From Cytophagales bacterium (GTDB taxonomy: Bacteria > Bacteroidota > Bacteroidia > Cytophagales > Cyclobacteriaceae), in the NCBI GenBank assembly GCA_017303795.1, contig JAFLBR010000008.1:124001-188000 (forward strand): a stretch of DNA of 64,000 bases, in the 5' to 3' direction. Positions within the stretch are counted from its first letter, which is position 1, and every line of letters begins with the position of its first letter. This document shows positions 1-9,632 of this stretch, one piece after another. The notes beneath the pieces are model-generated. The model searched no databases. It was not told where the DNA came from and saw nothing but the letters and a program-made list of their open reading frames with translations. Both the position numbers and the translations under genes were made by a program.

Positions 1-42
1 CAGCAAAATATCCGAGTATCTCCATTTATACCAGCATCGCCA

Positions 43-738
43 TTACAGGCGACTGTAATCCACAACAAACGAATCGGGGAATTTCTTTTTTACTTCGGCC
101 AGTAACTCATCGGCTTTAGGGCGTGTGCTTAACGGCCCCAGTATTAAACTATAATACTTTACTCCGTTAATTACTTTAACCTGCACCATTACATTTTTTT
201 TGTACGAGTTTTTCAGGTTATCGGAAAGGCGCATCAGGTTAACTAATTCCTGGTATGTGCCTATCTGCACACCAAAACCTTTGGGCAGTAAACGACTAAT
301 ACCAAAGTCATAGAATTCTTTTTCTTCCACGGTAACGTGATCAATACTTACCGGGCCCTCACCTTTGTTGGCTCTGCTCTTGCCATCACCGGCATCAATC
401 ACTTCAATTTTTACTTCGGCAATTCCCTGATTGATAAAACCAAGTTTTTCGGCTGCTGATTTTGAGAGATCAATAATCCGACCTTCCACATATGGCCCGC
501 GATCATTCACAACCACTTCAACACTTTCGTTGTTGGCCAGGTTGGTAACTTTTACTTTGGTACCGAATGGAAGCGTTTTATGGGCCGCTGTAAGTTTAGA
601 GTGTTTGTACTTTTCTCCACTGGCAGTTGGGCTGCCTTCAAATTTGTCGGCATAAAACGAAGCTTTTCCAGTTTGGGTCTGCGCCAGTGCAACTCCAGCT
701 GCGCAAATGGCAAAAAATAGCAAGACGATTTTTTTCAT
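43..738 (-). CDS. rlpA: RlpA-family septal ring lytic transglycosylase with SPOR domain
   Basis: RlpA proteins cleave or bind denuded peptidoglycan glycan strands in the periplasm. The chosen ATG at 738 gives 231 residues with a clear signal peptide (about 1-20, ending ALAQ). A double-psi beta-barrel follows at about 22-112 with the hallmark NDRGPY and GRIIDLS motifs. A SPOR peptidoglycan-binding domain covers about 155-231. An upstream in-frame TTG at 753 would only add five residues before the signal peptide. The gene is divergent from guaB, with a long perfect inverted repeat between them. Family assignment is firm; whether it is catalytically active cannot be judged from sequence. Confidence 0.9.
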   Translation of the reverse strand: MKKIVLLFFAICAAGVALAQTQTGKASFYADKFEGSPTASGEKYKHSKLTAAHKTLPFGTKVKVTNLANNESVEVVVNDRGPYVEGRIIDLSKSAAEKLGFINQGIAEVKIEVIDAGDGKSRANKGEGPVSIDHVTVEEKEFYDFGISRLLPKGFGVQIGTYQELVNLMRLSDNLKNSYKKNVMVQVKVINGVKYYSLILGPLSTRPKADELLAEVKKKFPDSFVVDYSRL

Positions 739-762
739 CTTCAAATTTAGCAAGGTTTGAAT

Positions 763-815
763 AAACCTTTCAGGTCTTTTTTATTGCGTCATAAAGACCT
801 GAAAGGTTTTTTGTT
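763..815. repeat. Perfect 17-bp inverted repeat followed by a T-run
   Basis: Arms at 763-779 (AAACCTTTCAGGTCTTT) and 793-809 are exact reverse complements with a 13-base loop, and six T's end at 812. It looks like a rho-independent terminator but lies between the divergent starts of rlpA and guaB. It could stop stray transcription, or be a copy of a dispersed AT-rich hairpin of the kind common in Bacteroidota. Confidence 0.85.
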
Positions 816-856
816 TAGAGTTAAAGTACCCTATAGTTTTTGTTTTAAACCTGGTG

Positions 857-886
857 TTGGTAATCGGGCTTTTTGAATTAACTTTG
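857..886 (+). promoter_or_regulatory. Bacteroidota-type promoter of guaB
   Basis: TTG at 857-859, a 19-base spacer, then TAACTTTG at 879-886 match the Bacteroidota sigma-A consensus (TTTG, 19-21 bases, TAnnTTTG). The predicted start of transcription is near 892, giving a leader of about 28 bases before the guaB ATG. Confidence 0.7.
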
Positions 887-919
887 CCCGGCAAATAACG
901 AATCCTAATCTTATTTGCC

Positions 920-2392
920 ATGGCCCACGATTCTTCCAAATTCCTTTTTGAAGCCCTTACTTACGATGATGTGCTGCTGGTTCCGGCCTACAGCGAAGTG
1001 CTTCCACGCGAAACCTCAACCGTTGGCTCGCTCACCAAAAAAATAAAGCTCAACATTCCTATTATTTCGGCTGCGATGGATACCGTTACCGAAGCCGAAC
1101 TTGCCATTGGTATTGCGTTGGAAGGTGGCCTCGGGTTTATTCATAAAAACATGACTATTGCCGAGCAGGCCGCCCAAGTGCGCAAAGTAAAACGCTCGCA
1201 AAGTGGAATGATTCTCGATCCGGTTACCCTGCAAATAAACTCTACGGTGCGCGATGCTGAAAAAATTATGCGCGAGTTTAAGATTGGTGGTATTCCGGTT
1301 GTAGATGGCAACGGTAAATTAGTTGGCATTATCACCAACCGCGATTTACGTTTTCAAAAAGATATGTCGCTGCCCATCGAGCAGATCATGACGAAAGAAA
1401 ACCTGATCACCGCTCCGGAAGGAATTACACTTGAGAAAGCAGAAGTGCTTTTGCAGAAATACAAAATTGAAAAACTGCCCATTGTAAATAAGAAAGGTAA
1501 ACTCACCGGCCTTGTTACCTATAAAGACATCTTAAAGAAAAAAAATAAACCCAACGCATGCCACGATGAGTACGGGCGGCTGCGGGTAGGCGCTGCTGTG
1601 GGCGTTACTGCCGATGTGGTTGAGCGCATCAGTGCATTAAAAAATTCGGGTGTAGATATTATCAGTATTGATACGGCCCACGGACATTCTAAAGGTGTGA
1701 TTGAAGCTGCCAAGAGTGTGCGTAAAAAATTTCCCGAACTTCAATTGGTAGTAGGCAACATTGCCACTGGCGAAGCCGCCAAAGCATTAGCAAAGGCTGG
1801 TGCCGATGCCGTAAAAGTTGGAGTTGGCCCTGGCAGTATTTGTACTACGCGTATCGTGGCTGGCATTGGGTTGCCACAACTCTCTGCTGTTTATGAAGCC
1901 GCGAAAGCGTTACGCGGAAGCGATGTGAAAGTAATTGCCGATGGCGGCATTCGATTCTCGGGCGATGTGGTTAAAGCATTGGCAGCCGGAGCAGATAGTG
2001 TAATGATTGGCTCTTTGCTTGCTGGCACAGAAGAAGCACCAGGCGAAATGATTATCTACGAAGGCCGTAAGTTCAAAACCTATCGTGGTATGGGCTCACT
2101 CGAAGCGATGGATGATGGCTCTAAAGACCGCTACTTTCAGGATGCCGAAGACGATATTAAAAAACTGGTGCCTGAAGGTATTTCGGGTCGTGTGCCGTTT
2201 AAGGGTTCAGTAGCCGAAGTATTGTATCAATTGGTGGGCGGCCTAAAAGCGGGTATGGGCTATTGCGGGGCTAAAAATCTGGAGAAGTTGAAGTCGGCCA
2301 AGTTTGTAAAAATTACTTCGGCCGGTGTACACGAAAGCCACCCACACGATGTAACCATTACCCGCGAGGCTCCAAACTATAGTCGCAAGTAA
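920..2392 (+). CDS. guaB: IMP dehydrogenase
   Basis: Converts IMP to XMP with NAD+, the first committed step of GMP synthesis, in the cytoplasm. The 490 residues are a normal bacterial length. A TIM barrel is interrupted by a pair of CBS domains at about 95-215 (motifs GGIPVVD and LPIVN). The catalytic loop GPGSICTTR places the active-site cysteine at residue 308. DGGIRFSGD and YRGMGS are the phosphate-binding loops, and [10 protein letters not shown] is the mobile flap. The ATG follows a well-matched promoter. No guaA lies next to it. The next gene starts 57 bases downstream on the same strand. Confidence 0.98.
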   Translation: MAHDSSKFLFEALTYDDVLLVPAYSEVLPRETSTVGSLTKKIKLNIPIISAAMDTVTEAELAIGIALEGGLGFIHKNMTIAEQAAQVRKVKRSQSGMILDPVTLQINSTVRDAEKIMREFKIGGIPVVDGNGKLVGIITNRDLRFQKDMSLPIEQIMTKENLITAPEGITLEKAEVLLQKYKIEKLPIVNKKGKLTGLVTYKDILKKKNKPNACHDEYGRLRVGAAVGVTADVVERISALKNSGVDIISIDTAHGHSKGVIEAAKSVRKKFPELQLVVGNIATGEAAKALAKAGADAVKVGVGPGSICTTRIVAGIGLPQLSAVYEAAKALRGSDVKVIADGGIRFSGDVVKALAAGADSVMIGSLLAGTEEAPGEMIIYEGRKFKTYRGMGSLEAMDDGSKDRYFQDAEDDIKKLVPEGISGRVPFKGSVAEVLYQLVGGLKAGMGYCGAKNLEKLKSAKFVKITSAGVHESHPHDVTITREAPNYSRK

Positions 2393-2449
2393 ATCGCTTG
2401 CCTCAGTTTAAAACCTATTAAGTAATATTGTAGAACTAACCAGTCTGGT

Positions 2450-4549
2450 GTGCGTACATCAGGGCTGTATCGAGATTTTAAACGCGTGCTTAAAACAAAA
2501 GCCATTATCAGGTTACTCTTTCTGGGCTCCATCATAGCCTGGCTGGTATTGGTATTTTCAGACATCACGGTATTATATAGTGAAATACGGCAGTTGCCAC
2601 CGGGGGTGCCTAAGTGGTTGCCCAGCTTAATGCTGGATTTATTTATTGTTTGTCTTTTCTACTATTACCGTTACCGGATTGAGAAAGATGAAAGTCTGAG
2701 TTTTACGGATTTGCTGTGGAAAGTTTTTGCCACGGGGTTAATCGCCACAGTAGTTTCTTTAGTATTCCGGCTGGGTGAATTTTTGTTGGGTACTACCAAG
2801 CTGGCGTCCGATCCTCTATTCAAGGATTTTATTTACCAGATCAACCTCGCGCTCTTCTTAAGTTTTTTACTGTCAGCTTACACTTCCTGGAAGCGTCTTA
2901 TTCTTTATCAAAAATCAAAGTGGCTCATTCGCACGTGGATGGTGTTTGAGTTGTGCCTGTTTCTTACGCTGCTCTACGATAGCTTTCAACTTTCATTTTC
3001 TACCACAGCCAATACCATTGTTATTATCATAATTGCCTTGTTGGTAATTGTGCTCTCGGCCAATATGCGTTGGGTGGCTTATCTCAACTTTAAACAAAAA
3101 TGGACCAGCCTGTTGCTACTTTTGCTGTCCTTCTTTTACCTGGGGTATTTTTTATTCACCGTAAATTCAACCTCGGCATTTATCAACGCAGCCGATCCTT
3201 CCTTTCAGGATTTTAGCAGCCACATCTTTAATGTGTGTTTGTTGTGCTTTGTAATGGTGTACAGCATTTTTTCTTTCCTGGTTATTTTGTTCAACCTGCC
3301 CACCTCATCGGTGTTTGAACAAAAGCTGGAAGAAGTAATAAACTTTCAGCGCATCAGTCAATCCATTCAAACCGAACAAAATGAAGAAAGCGTTTATAAT
3401 ATTTTGTTGGAGAGTTCAGTAAGCGCAGTGTTTGCCGATGCCGCCTGGCTAGAGATTGAAAGCGCTAGCAATGGCGATAAATTTTTTACCTACAAGATTA
3501 CCGAGCAAGAGTCACAACAAATTCGCAACCACCTTAAACAGAATAATGTAAAAGGTGCGCTCGATCAAAGCAGCGATAAAACAAAGAATCTGTCCAAGCA
3601 CCTGGCATCGCTAAGGGGCGCACGGTTTCGTTCGCTTATTGCATTTCCTATAGTAGTTAAAGGCGAAACTATTGGTACACTCGCACTCTTAAAAGAATTA
3701 CCCGAAGGGTTTAATAAAGAAATGATGCGCATTGTATCGGCCTTTGCTAATCAAGCGGGTATTTCTATCGAGAACTTTCGTTTGATGGAGCAGGCTTTCC
3801 AGACCGAGCGTTACAAAGAAGAGTTGAAAATTGCCAAGACGGTACAAAAGAGTTTGCTGCCTACCAAGTTGGAAAACGATCCGGACTTTGAGATTTCTGC
3901 ATTCGCACAATCGGCCGATGAAGTGGGCGGTGATTATTACGATACACTTCGCATAAACGAAAATCAAGTAGCGCTTATCATTGCCGATGTTTCAGGTAAA
4001 GGAACTACAGCGGCCTTCCACATGTCGCAGATGAAAGGGATTTTTCATAGTCTGGCACAACAAGAGTTAGAGCCAAAAGAATTTATGGAACGCGCTAATA
4101 GGGCGTTGGCATTTTGTTTGGAACGCGGATCATTCATATCGGCCACCTACTTTGTGGTAGATACCAAAACAAAAACTATTCGCTACTCCCGCGCAGGGCA
4201 TTGCCCGGTATTGTATTACAAAGCCAGCGAAAATAAAACCCAATACCTGAAAGACAGAGGCACTGCATTAGGTATGGTACGCACGCGCGATTATTGTCGG
4301 TTGGTAGAAAACAACGAAGTACAATATGCACCGGGCGATGTAATGGTGCTTTACACCGATGGAATTACAGAAGCAAAAAATACAAAAGGCGAAGAGTTTG
4401 ACTATGATCGCCTGGAAGGCGCGTTACGCGAAGTATCCGGAAAAAGTTCCCAGGAAATAGAAAAACATATTATTCAGCGGCTGTATGAGTTTTCGGGCTC
4501 TACACTGATAAATGACGACTATACGTCTATGACAATAAAGTTCAGATAA
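2450..4549 (+). CDS. Membrane GAF-SpoIIE PP2C phosphatase (RsbU-like)
   Basis: A 699-residue protein with roughly seven hydrophobic segments in the first 290 residues, a GAF-like domain at about 300-455, and a C-terminal SpoIIE/PP2C phosphatase domain. The phosphatase motifs GGDYYD (about 491-496), DVSGKG (about 512-517), AGHCP, LYTDGITEA and the terminal DDYT metal ligand are all present, so it is probably active. In known systems such phosphatases dephosphorylate a STAS anti-sigma antagonist, and the next two genes encode exactly a STAS protein and an RsbW-like kinase. The start is a GTG, because upstream sequence in frame gives no better choice. The membrane part probably senses a signal, which is unknown. 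Confidence 0.9.
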   Translation: MRTSGLYRDFKRVLKTKAIIRLLFLGSIIAWLVLVFSDITVLYSEIRQLPPGVPKWLPSLMLDLFIVCLFYYYRYRIEKDESLSFTDLLWKVFATGLIATVVSLVFRLGEFLLGTTKLASDPLFKDFIYQINLALFLSFLLSAYTSWKRLILYQKSKWLIRTWMVFELCLFLTLLYDSFQLSFSTTANTIVIIIIALLVIVLSANMRWVAYLNFKQKWTSLLLLLLSFFYLGYFLFTVNSTSAFINAADPSFQDFSSHIFNVCLLCFVMVYSIFSFLVILFNLPTSSVFEQKLEEVINFQRISQSIQTEQNEESVYNILLESSVSAVFADAAWLEIESASNGDKFFTYKITEQESQQIRNHLKQNNVKGALDQSSDKTKNLSKHLASLRGARFRSLIAFPIVVKGETIGTLALLKELPEGFNKEMMRIVSAFANQAGISIENFRLMEQAFQTERYKEELKIAKTVQKSLLPTKLENDPDFEISAFAQSADEVGGDYYDTLRINENQVALIIADVSGKGTTAAFHMSQMKGIFHSLAQQELEPKEFMERANRALAFCLERGSFISATYFVVDTKTKTIRYSRAGHCPVLYYKASENKTQYLKDRGTALGMVRTRDYCRLVENNEVQYAPGDVMVLYTDGITEAKNTKGEEFDYDRLEGALREVSGKSSQEIEKHIIQRLYEFSGSTLINDDYTSMTIKFR

Positions 4550-4594
4550 CAGAGGTAAACATTAAAAAAATAAAACCGTTAAAAAGAGTAACCC

Positions 4595-4945
4595 ATGGTT
4601 CACATTAAACGATTACAGGAAGATGGCGCAGATATTATCTCAGTAATAGGAGAAATTGATGCAAGTTCTTCTATAGAGTTAGATCTGGCCATTGCGAAAA
4701 GCGTGGGCGAAGGATTTAAAAAAATTCTGGTGGACTGTAGTGCGCTGGAATACATTTCCTCAGCCGGGTTAGGAGTTTTTATGTCGTACATAGAAGAGTT
4801 GAGAGACAAGAATATTCCGATGGTGTTGTTTGGCATGAAGGAGAAGGTGGCGAATACGTTTAGCATTTTAGGACTGGCCGATTTGTTGCATATAGCAGCA
4901 ACCCGGCCGGAAGCAAAGAAGTTGGCAGATGAATTATCAGTATAA
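4595..4945 (+). CDS. STAS-domain anti-sigma factor antagonist (RsbV/SpoIIAA-like)
   Basis: A single-domain STAS protein of 116 residues. The pattern of a conserved Asp (DCSALEYI) followed by ISSAGLG places the phosphorylatable serine at residue 55 or 56. In partner switching the unphosphorylated form captures the RsbW-like kinase, and phosphorylation releases it. The gene sits 45 bases after the phosphatase gene and overlaps the kinase gene by 17 bases, so the three are almost certainly cotranscribed. The direct target is inferred from context only. Confidence 0.92.
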   Translation: MVHIKRLQEDGADIISVIGEIDASSSIELDLAIAKSVGEGFKKILVDCSALEYISSAGLGVFMSYIEELRDKNIPMVLFGMKEKVANTFSILGLADLLHIAATRPEAKKLADELSV

Positions 4946-5342
4946 CATAGGGTGTAGCCTCAGCAACCTGAAGGGCATTCGCGAGTTTGTAAGAACTTCG
5001 CTGAAGGACCAGCATGTGCCTGAGATTGAAATGAGCGCAATTGTGCTGGCGTTAGACGAGATGTGTTCTAACCTGATGATCCATGCGCATCATTGCAATC
5101 CCGATCATATGCTGGAGTTACACATCGTCATCCCGGCCACCGGAAAATTCATTTTCGAAATTGTGGACGATGGCTCTTTGTTCGATATAAACGAGTTTCA
5201 TGAACCCGATCTGGGCAACCTGGTTCACCAAAAACGCAAGGGCGGCTTGGGCATAAGGCTGGTAAAAGCCATTATGGATAATGTGGAATACCTGAAACGG
5301 GATGAAAAGAACGTTTGCCGCCTTACCAAGATCATTAAATAG
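4929..5342 (+). CDS. RsbW-like serine kinase / anti-sigma ATPase
   Basis: A 137-residue GHKL ATPase. The N-box is in ALDEMCSNLMIHAH (about 41-54). A DDGSLFD motif gives the G1 region, and GGLGIRLVKAIMD gives the G2 region. Length and architecture fit stand-alone RsbW/SpoIIAB kinases that phosphorylate the STAS partner encoded immediately upstream. The start overlaps the STAS gene by 17 bases. No sigma factor gene is next to it, so the regulated target may be encoded elsewhere or may not be a sigma factor. Confidence 0.88.
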   Translation: MNYQYNIGCSLSNLKGIREFVRTSLKDQHVPEIEMSAIVLALDEMCSNLMIHAHHCNPDHMLELHIVIPATGKFIFEIVDDGSLFDINEFHEPDLGNLVHQKRKGGLGIRLVKAIMDNVEYLKRDEKNVCRLTKIIK

Positions 5343-5417
5343 GCCCGGCAAAGCCTGTTATTCCCTGCCTAAAAAACCTTATTTTTACGGTCTTGTTCAC
5401 TTTACAAGCACGAGTGT

Positions 5418-7364
5418 ATGCGGGTATTTTGGTTCCTGATTGGTAGTATCCTTTTTTCAGTCTCTTTACAAGCGCAGCAAAAAAAGCCGGCTGCCCCTAA
5501 ACCCTTGTTCACTGCGGGTGGTGCAGGTGTAAGCACCGATGAGTTTACGTACACCTATCGTAAAAACCATCAAAACAATCCGCAGGATTTTACCGAAGAA
5601 AAAGTTAACGAATACCTGCAGTTGTTCATCAACTTTAAGTTGAAAGTAGCCGAGGCACGCTTCCGCGGATTAGACACCACGGCCAAGTTTAACACCGAAT
5701 TTAAAACCTATCGGGAAGAACTAAAGAAACCTTATCGGGCCGAGGAAGATGCTTTAGAAAAATTGGTGCAGCAAACCTACCCGCGGTTAACAGAAGAAGT
5801 GCGGGCTGCCCACATTCTTATTTCCGTTAATGAAGAAGCAACTCCTGCCGATACACTTGCTGCATATCAAAAAACAGCAGACCTCCGCAAACGAATTGTA
5901 GCCGGTGAAGATTTTGAAAAACTGGCCCGCGAATTTTCACAAGATCCATCTGGAAAAGTAAATGGTGGCGACCTAGGTTATTTCACAGCCCTTCAAATGG
6001 TAGGCCCGTTTGAAGAAGCAGCTTTTTCAACACCAGTGGGTAATATTTCATCCATTGTACGCACACGTTTTGGATATCACATTATAAAGGTAAAAGATCG
6101 TAAACCTTCGCGTGGCGAGGTGGAGGTATCGCACATTTTATTGCGTGCCGGTGGCGATGAAGGCGCGCTACGCAGCAAAGCATTTTCGGTACACGATCAG
6201 TTAAGAGGCGGCCGCAGTTGGGATGAAGTGTGTAAAGAATTTTCGGATGATAAAAACACCAGCGAACAAGGCGGAAGATTGCGCCCATTTGGTGTGGGTG
6301 CGTTGGCATCGGTGCCTGAGTTTGAAGCTATGGCATTTTCAATGCAACAGCCAGGCGAAATTTCAGATCCGTTTCAATCTGCCTTAGGGTGGCACATTAT
6401 CCGGTTTGAACGAAAAATACCCTTGCCTTCGCTTAAAGAAATGGATGCTTCCCTAAGGCGCAGACTGGGTCGCGATGAACGCGTGCAACAATCGCAGCAA
6501 GCACAAAAAACTGCGCGTAGAAAAAAATTCCAGTTTGTAGAACAGCACGAAACCCTTGAAAAAATCTTAGCGAAAGCTGATAGCTCGCTCACCAAAGCTA
6601 ACTGGACGTACAAACCCGAAGGGGCATTGGGTGCGCAACAACTTTTTTCAGTTAGTAATAATCCTTATACGGTGAATCAGTTTGTAAGCTTTGTACAAAA
6701 GAATCAGAAGGCAACGCGGTTAGCGCCACGAGCCTATGCCCAGCAGTTGTATGATGAATGGACGGAAGAAAAAATTCAAACCGCAGAAGAAGAAAAATTG
6801 AAGCAGGAAAATCCAGATTTCAAAAATCTGCTTACTGAATACTATGAAGGAATTTTGTTGTTTGAGATTATGGAAAAAGAAGTGTGGAATAAAGCTTCGG
6901 AGGATACGGTAGGACAAAAGAAGTTTTATGAAACGAACACGAATAAATACCAGGCTGGCGATAGGGTAGAGGCCCGATACTTTGCCACCAACGATAAAAA
7001 AATAATCAGCGAGACGCTTGCCAAAATCAATAAGGGCGATACACTTTCAGCGGCCGATCTGCGAAAATTCAAATCGGTTCAGAATTTCAGAACCTACGAA
7101 AAGAAAGACAGCAAAGTAATTGATCAGGTAACATGGGTTAGCGGCTTGCACGAAGCGGATGTAGATGGCCTGCATTATCTTGTAGAGATTAAACGACTGG
7201 TGCCACCAGGTGCAAAAGAATTTATTGAAGCACGCGCGCAGGTAATTTCTGATTATCAGGACGAACTTGAAAAACAATGGGTGGCGGGTTTGAGACAAAA
7301 GTATCCGGTTAAAATCAATAAAAAGGGTAAGAAAGCCGTTGTAGCAGAGTTAACCAAAAAATGA
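5418..7364 (+). CDS. Periplasmic peptidylprolyl isomerase with two parvulin domains
   Basis: A 648-residue exported chaperone and proline isomerase. It has a signal peptide (about 1-20, LQAQ), a SurA_N-like helical part at about 35-125, and two tandem parvulin domains starting at AAHILIS (about 130) and VSHILLR (about 236), each ending in the GYHII or GWHII signature. A long C-terminal region of about 300 residues has no motif I recognise. It is the first of three linked genes. The next starts inside its stop codon (ATGA overlap), which implies translational coupling. A role in outer-membrane protein folding is inferred from SurA-type relatives. Confidence 0.92.
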   Translation: MRVFWFLIGSILFSVSLQAQQKKPAAPKPLFTAGGAGVSTDEFTYTYRKNHQNNPQDFTEEKVNEYLQLFINFKLKVAEARFRGLDTTAKFNTEFKTYREELKKPYRAEEDALEKLVQQTYPRLTEEVRAAHILISVNEEATPADTLAAYQKTADLRKRIVAGEDFEKLAREFSQDPSGKVNGGDLGYFTALQMVGPFEEAAFSTPVGNISSIVRTRFGYHIIKVKDRKPSRGEVEVSHILLRAGGDEGALRSKAFSVHDQLRGGRSWDEVCKEFSDDKNTSEQGGRLRPFGVGALASVPEFEAMAFSMQQPGEISDPFQSALGWHIIRFERKIPLPSLKEMDASLRRRLGRDERVQQSQQAQKTARRKKFQFVEQHETLEKILAKADSSLTKANWTYKPEGALGAQQLFSVSNNPYTVNQFVSFVQKNQKATRLAPRAYAQQLYDEWTEEKIQTAEEEKLKQENPDFKNLLTEYYEGILLFEIMEKEVWNKASEDTVGQKKFYETNTNKYQAGDRVEARYFATNDKKIISETLAKINKGDTLSAADLRKFKSVQNFRTYEKKDSKVIDQVTWVSGLHEADVDGLHYLVEIKRLVPPGAKEFIEARAQVISDYQDELEKQWVAGLRQKYPVKINKKGKKAVVAELTKK

Positions 7365-8254
7365 GGTCAATCGCCCAACATATTGTTTCGGTAGTAATTT
7401 TCGCTGGGCTGCTAGGCATGGGCGGGTGCGATCTCATTCGCATGAAGAAAGAAAAGAGCGAAGCGGAGAATGCCCGAAAAACAGTAGCTCGTGTACATAA
7501 CTCTTTACTTTATCAGGATGAATTGGTTGGTATTATTCCGGCAGGAGCAACAGCTGATGATAGTATTGCAAGGGTAACCGCGTATGTCAATAGTTGGATT
7601 CGCAAGCAATTGGTGATTCATGAGGCCACCAAAAATATCGACATTAACGAAGCGGAAGTAGAACGGAAGGTGCTGGATTATCGCTACAGCCTTATCGGCT
7701 ATGAGTATCAGAATTATTACATTCAGAAAAACCTGAATGACAGTGTGAGCGATCAGGAAATTCAGGAGTACTATAAATCACGGCAGGATAATTTTATTCT
7801 AAAACAAAACATTGTGCAGGGTACGTATATCAAAGTACCCAAGGAAGCACCACGCACTAAGCGTATAAAAGATTTAATGTATTCCCGTAAGGAAAAAGAT
7901 GTAGCCGAATTACGTTCGTATTGTTTAAGTTTTTCGGCTGCGTATCACCTGGCCGATTCATCATGGATTGAATTTGATAAGTTGGTGGTTAATTCGCCTT
8001 TGGCCGAGATTCCCAACAAAGTACAATTTCTGCGCAGCTACAATTTCTACGAAACTACCGATACCGAATTCCTATATTTTCTGAAGATTGACGCCTATAA
8101 AATGTCGGACAATATTTCGCCTTTGGAATTCGTGAAACAGGACATTAAAAACATTATTTTAAACAAAAGAAAAGTTGAACTTGCACGTAAACTGGAAGAC
8201 GAAGTGTATGAAAATGCCGCTAAACAAAACGATTTCGAAATATATAACCGCTAG
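7361..8254 (+). CDS. Lipoprotein with SurA_N-like helical region, no parvulin domain
   Basis: A 297-residue lipoprotein with a signal peptide and lipobox LGMGGC, so Cys23 is the likely acylated residue. The body is helical and charged, and the segment with SDQEIQEYYKSRQDNF resembles the chaperone part of SurA/PrsA proteins. The diagnostic parvulin motifs (HILI, GGDLG, GYHI) are absent, so isomerase activity is unlikely. It overlaps the upstream parvulin gene by 4 bases and the downstream one by 46 bases. It probably works with these two as a membrane-anchored chaperone subunit. The family name is uncertain. Confidence 0.75.
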   Translation: MRSIAQHIVSVVIFAGLLGMGGCDLIRMKKEKSEAENARKTVARVHNSLLYQDELVGIIPAGATADDSIARVTAYVNSWIRKQLVIHEATKNIDINEAEVERKVLDYRYSLIGYEYQNYYIQKNLNDSVSDQEIQEYYKSRQDNFILKQNIVQGTYIKVPKEAPRTKRIKDLMYSRKEKDVAELRSYCLSFSAAYHLADSSWIEFDKLVVNSPLAEIPNKVQFLRSYNFYETTDTEFLYFLKIDAYKMSDNISPLEFVKQDIKNIILNKRKVELARKLEDEVYENAAKQNDFEIYNR

Positions 8255-9563
8255 TGCACTGGTGCTTGCTGTATGGACTACAGCGTTGGCACAAGATACT
8301 GGCTTTGTGGTGGATAAGATTATCGCCAAAGTAGATAATTACATTGTGCTGAAGAGCGAACTGGAAACAGCTTATCAGGCTTTTCTGGCAGAAGGAAATG
8401 CACAATCGCAAGAAGCCAAGTGCGAACTTTTTAACCGGCTAATCATTAATAAATTAATGGTGGCTAAAGCCGAGATCGATTCCGTACTTGTAACTGATAT
8501 TGAAGTGGATGGAAACACCGAGCAACGGATGGCCATGATACTTCAGAACTCCGGTAACTCTCCTGAGCAATTAGAACGCGTTTATGGCAAGACGTTAGAG
8601 CAGATTAAACTTGAATTGCGGGAACAGATTCGCGAACAGTTAATCGCCCGCGAAATGACTAGCCGCATTACAAAAGATATTACGGTTACGCCTGCCGAGA
8701 TCAAAAGATTCTTTAATAAGATTCCGGTTGATAGTTTGCCTTTTTATTCATCGGATGTTGAAGTAGCACAAATTGTGCGCACAGCTAAAGTAAGTGCTGC
8801 ACAGGAAGAAGAAGCTCGAAAAAAATTAATGGATATACGCGAGCGCTTGCTGAAAGGTGAGAACTTTACTGAGTTGGCGATGAAAAACTCCGAAGACCAA
8901 AGTGCACAATACAATGGAGGTGAGTTGGGTTATGTGGGCCGCGGAGCCATGGTACCAGAGTTTGAAGCGCAGGCCTTTAAGTTGAAACTGGGCGAAATTT
9001 CGCAACCCTTTAAATCGCCTTTCGGATTTCACATTATGCAATTGATTGATCGCAGAGGGAATGAATACAACTCGCGTCACATTTTAATTTCGGCTGTACC
9101 TTCTGATGAGGACATTAAACAAGCGGAGAAATTTTTGGATAGCATTCGTACGAAGGTAATTACCGATAAGCTCAAGTTTGAACAGATTGCAAAAGAGATT
9201 TCGGACGATGCCAACACAAAAGGCTTAGGCGGATTTTTTACTGATGAAGATGGCTCTACCCGCATCTCTATGCGCGATATCGACCCTGTGGTTTACCTGA
9301 ATATCGATACCATGAAAGTGGGAAACATTTCTAAACCATTGCGCTATCGCACCGATGATGGCAAAGAAGCTGTTCGGATTCTTTATTTCAAAACCAAGTT
9401 AGCGCCACACGTAGCTAATCTGAAAGACGATTGGAGCCGGATTCAATCCGCTGCACTTGCGGAAAAGAAAGACATTACATTGGATAAATGGTTTACCAAA
9501 GCCCGACAGGATGTGTTCATCAACATCGATCCTATTTATAACTCTTGTAAAATTCTGGAGTAG
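8208..9563 (+). CDS. SurA-like periplasmic peptidylprolyl isomerase
   Basis: 451 residues from the ATG at 8208, chosen because it places a signal peptide (ending TALAQ) at the N-terminus; an ATG at 8214 is also possible, and the open frame extends to 8175 without one. A SurA_N helical domain with GNSPEQLERVYG is followed by two parvulin-like domains. The first is clear (NGGELGYV and FGFHIMQL). The second starts at SRHILIS and is more divergent. SurA guides outer-membrane proteins through the periplasm, and this gene ends the three-gene folding chain. It overlaps the preceding lipoprotein gene by 46 bases, which suggests tight coupling. Confidence 0.9.
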   Translation: MKMPLNKTISKYITASALVLAVWTTALAQDTGFVVDKIIAKVDNYIVLKSELETAYQAFLAEGNAQSQEAKCELFNRLIINKLMVAKAEIDSVLVTDIEVDGNTEQRMAMILQNSGNSPEQLERVYGKTLEQIKLELREQIREQLIAREMTSRITKDITVTPAEIKRFFNKIPVDSLPFYSSDVEVAQIVRTAKVSAAQEEEARKKLMDIRERLLKGENFTELAMKNSEDQSAQYNGGELGYVGRGAMVPEFEAQAFKLKLGEISQPFKSPFGFHIMQLIDRRGNEYNSRHILISAVPSDEDIKQAEKFLDSIRTKVITDKLKFEQIAKEISDDANTKGLGGFFTDEDGSTRISMRDIDPVVYLNIDTMKVGNISKPLRYRTDDGKEAVRILYFKTKLAPHVANLKDDWSRIQSAALAEKKDITLDKWFTKARQDVFINIDPIYNSCKILE

Positions 9564-9632
9564 CAACCGCTGGTGTACTTGTGCCAAACCTAACCCGGTA
9601 AAACCCGTATCTTTCAGTTATAAATAAATTAT

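Noticed and set aside
742-749. TAAATTTG next to the rlpA start as a -7 box
   Set aside because: It ends only three bases before the ATG, so a transcript would start at or after the start codon. No -33 element either.
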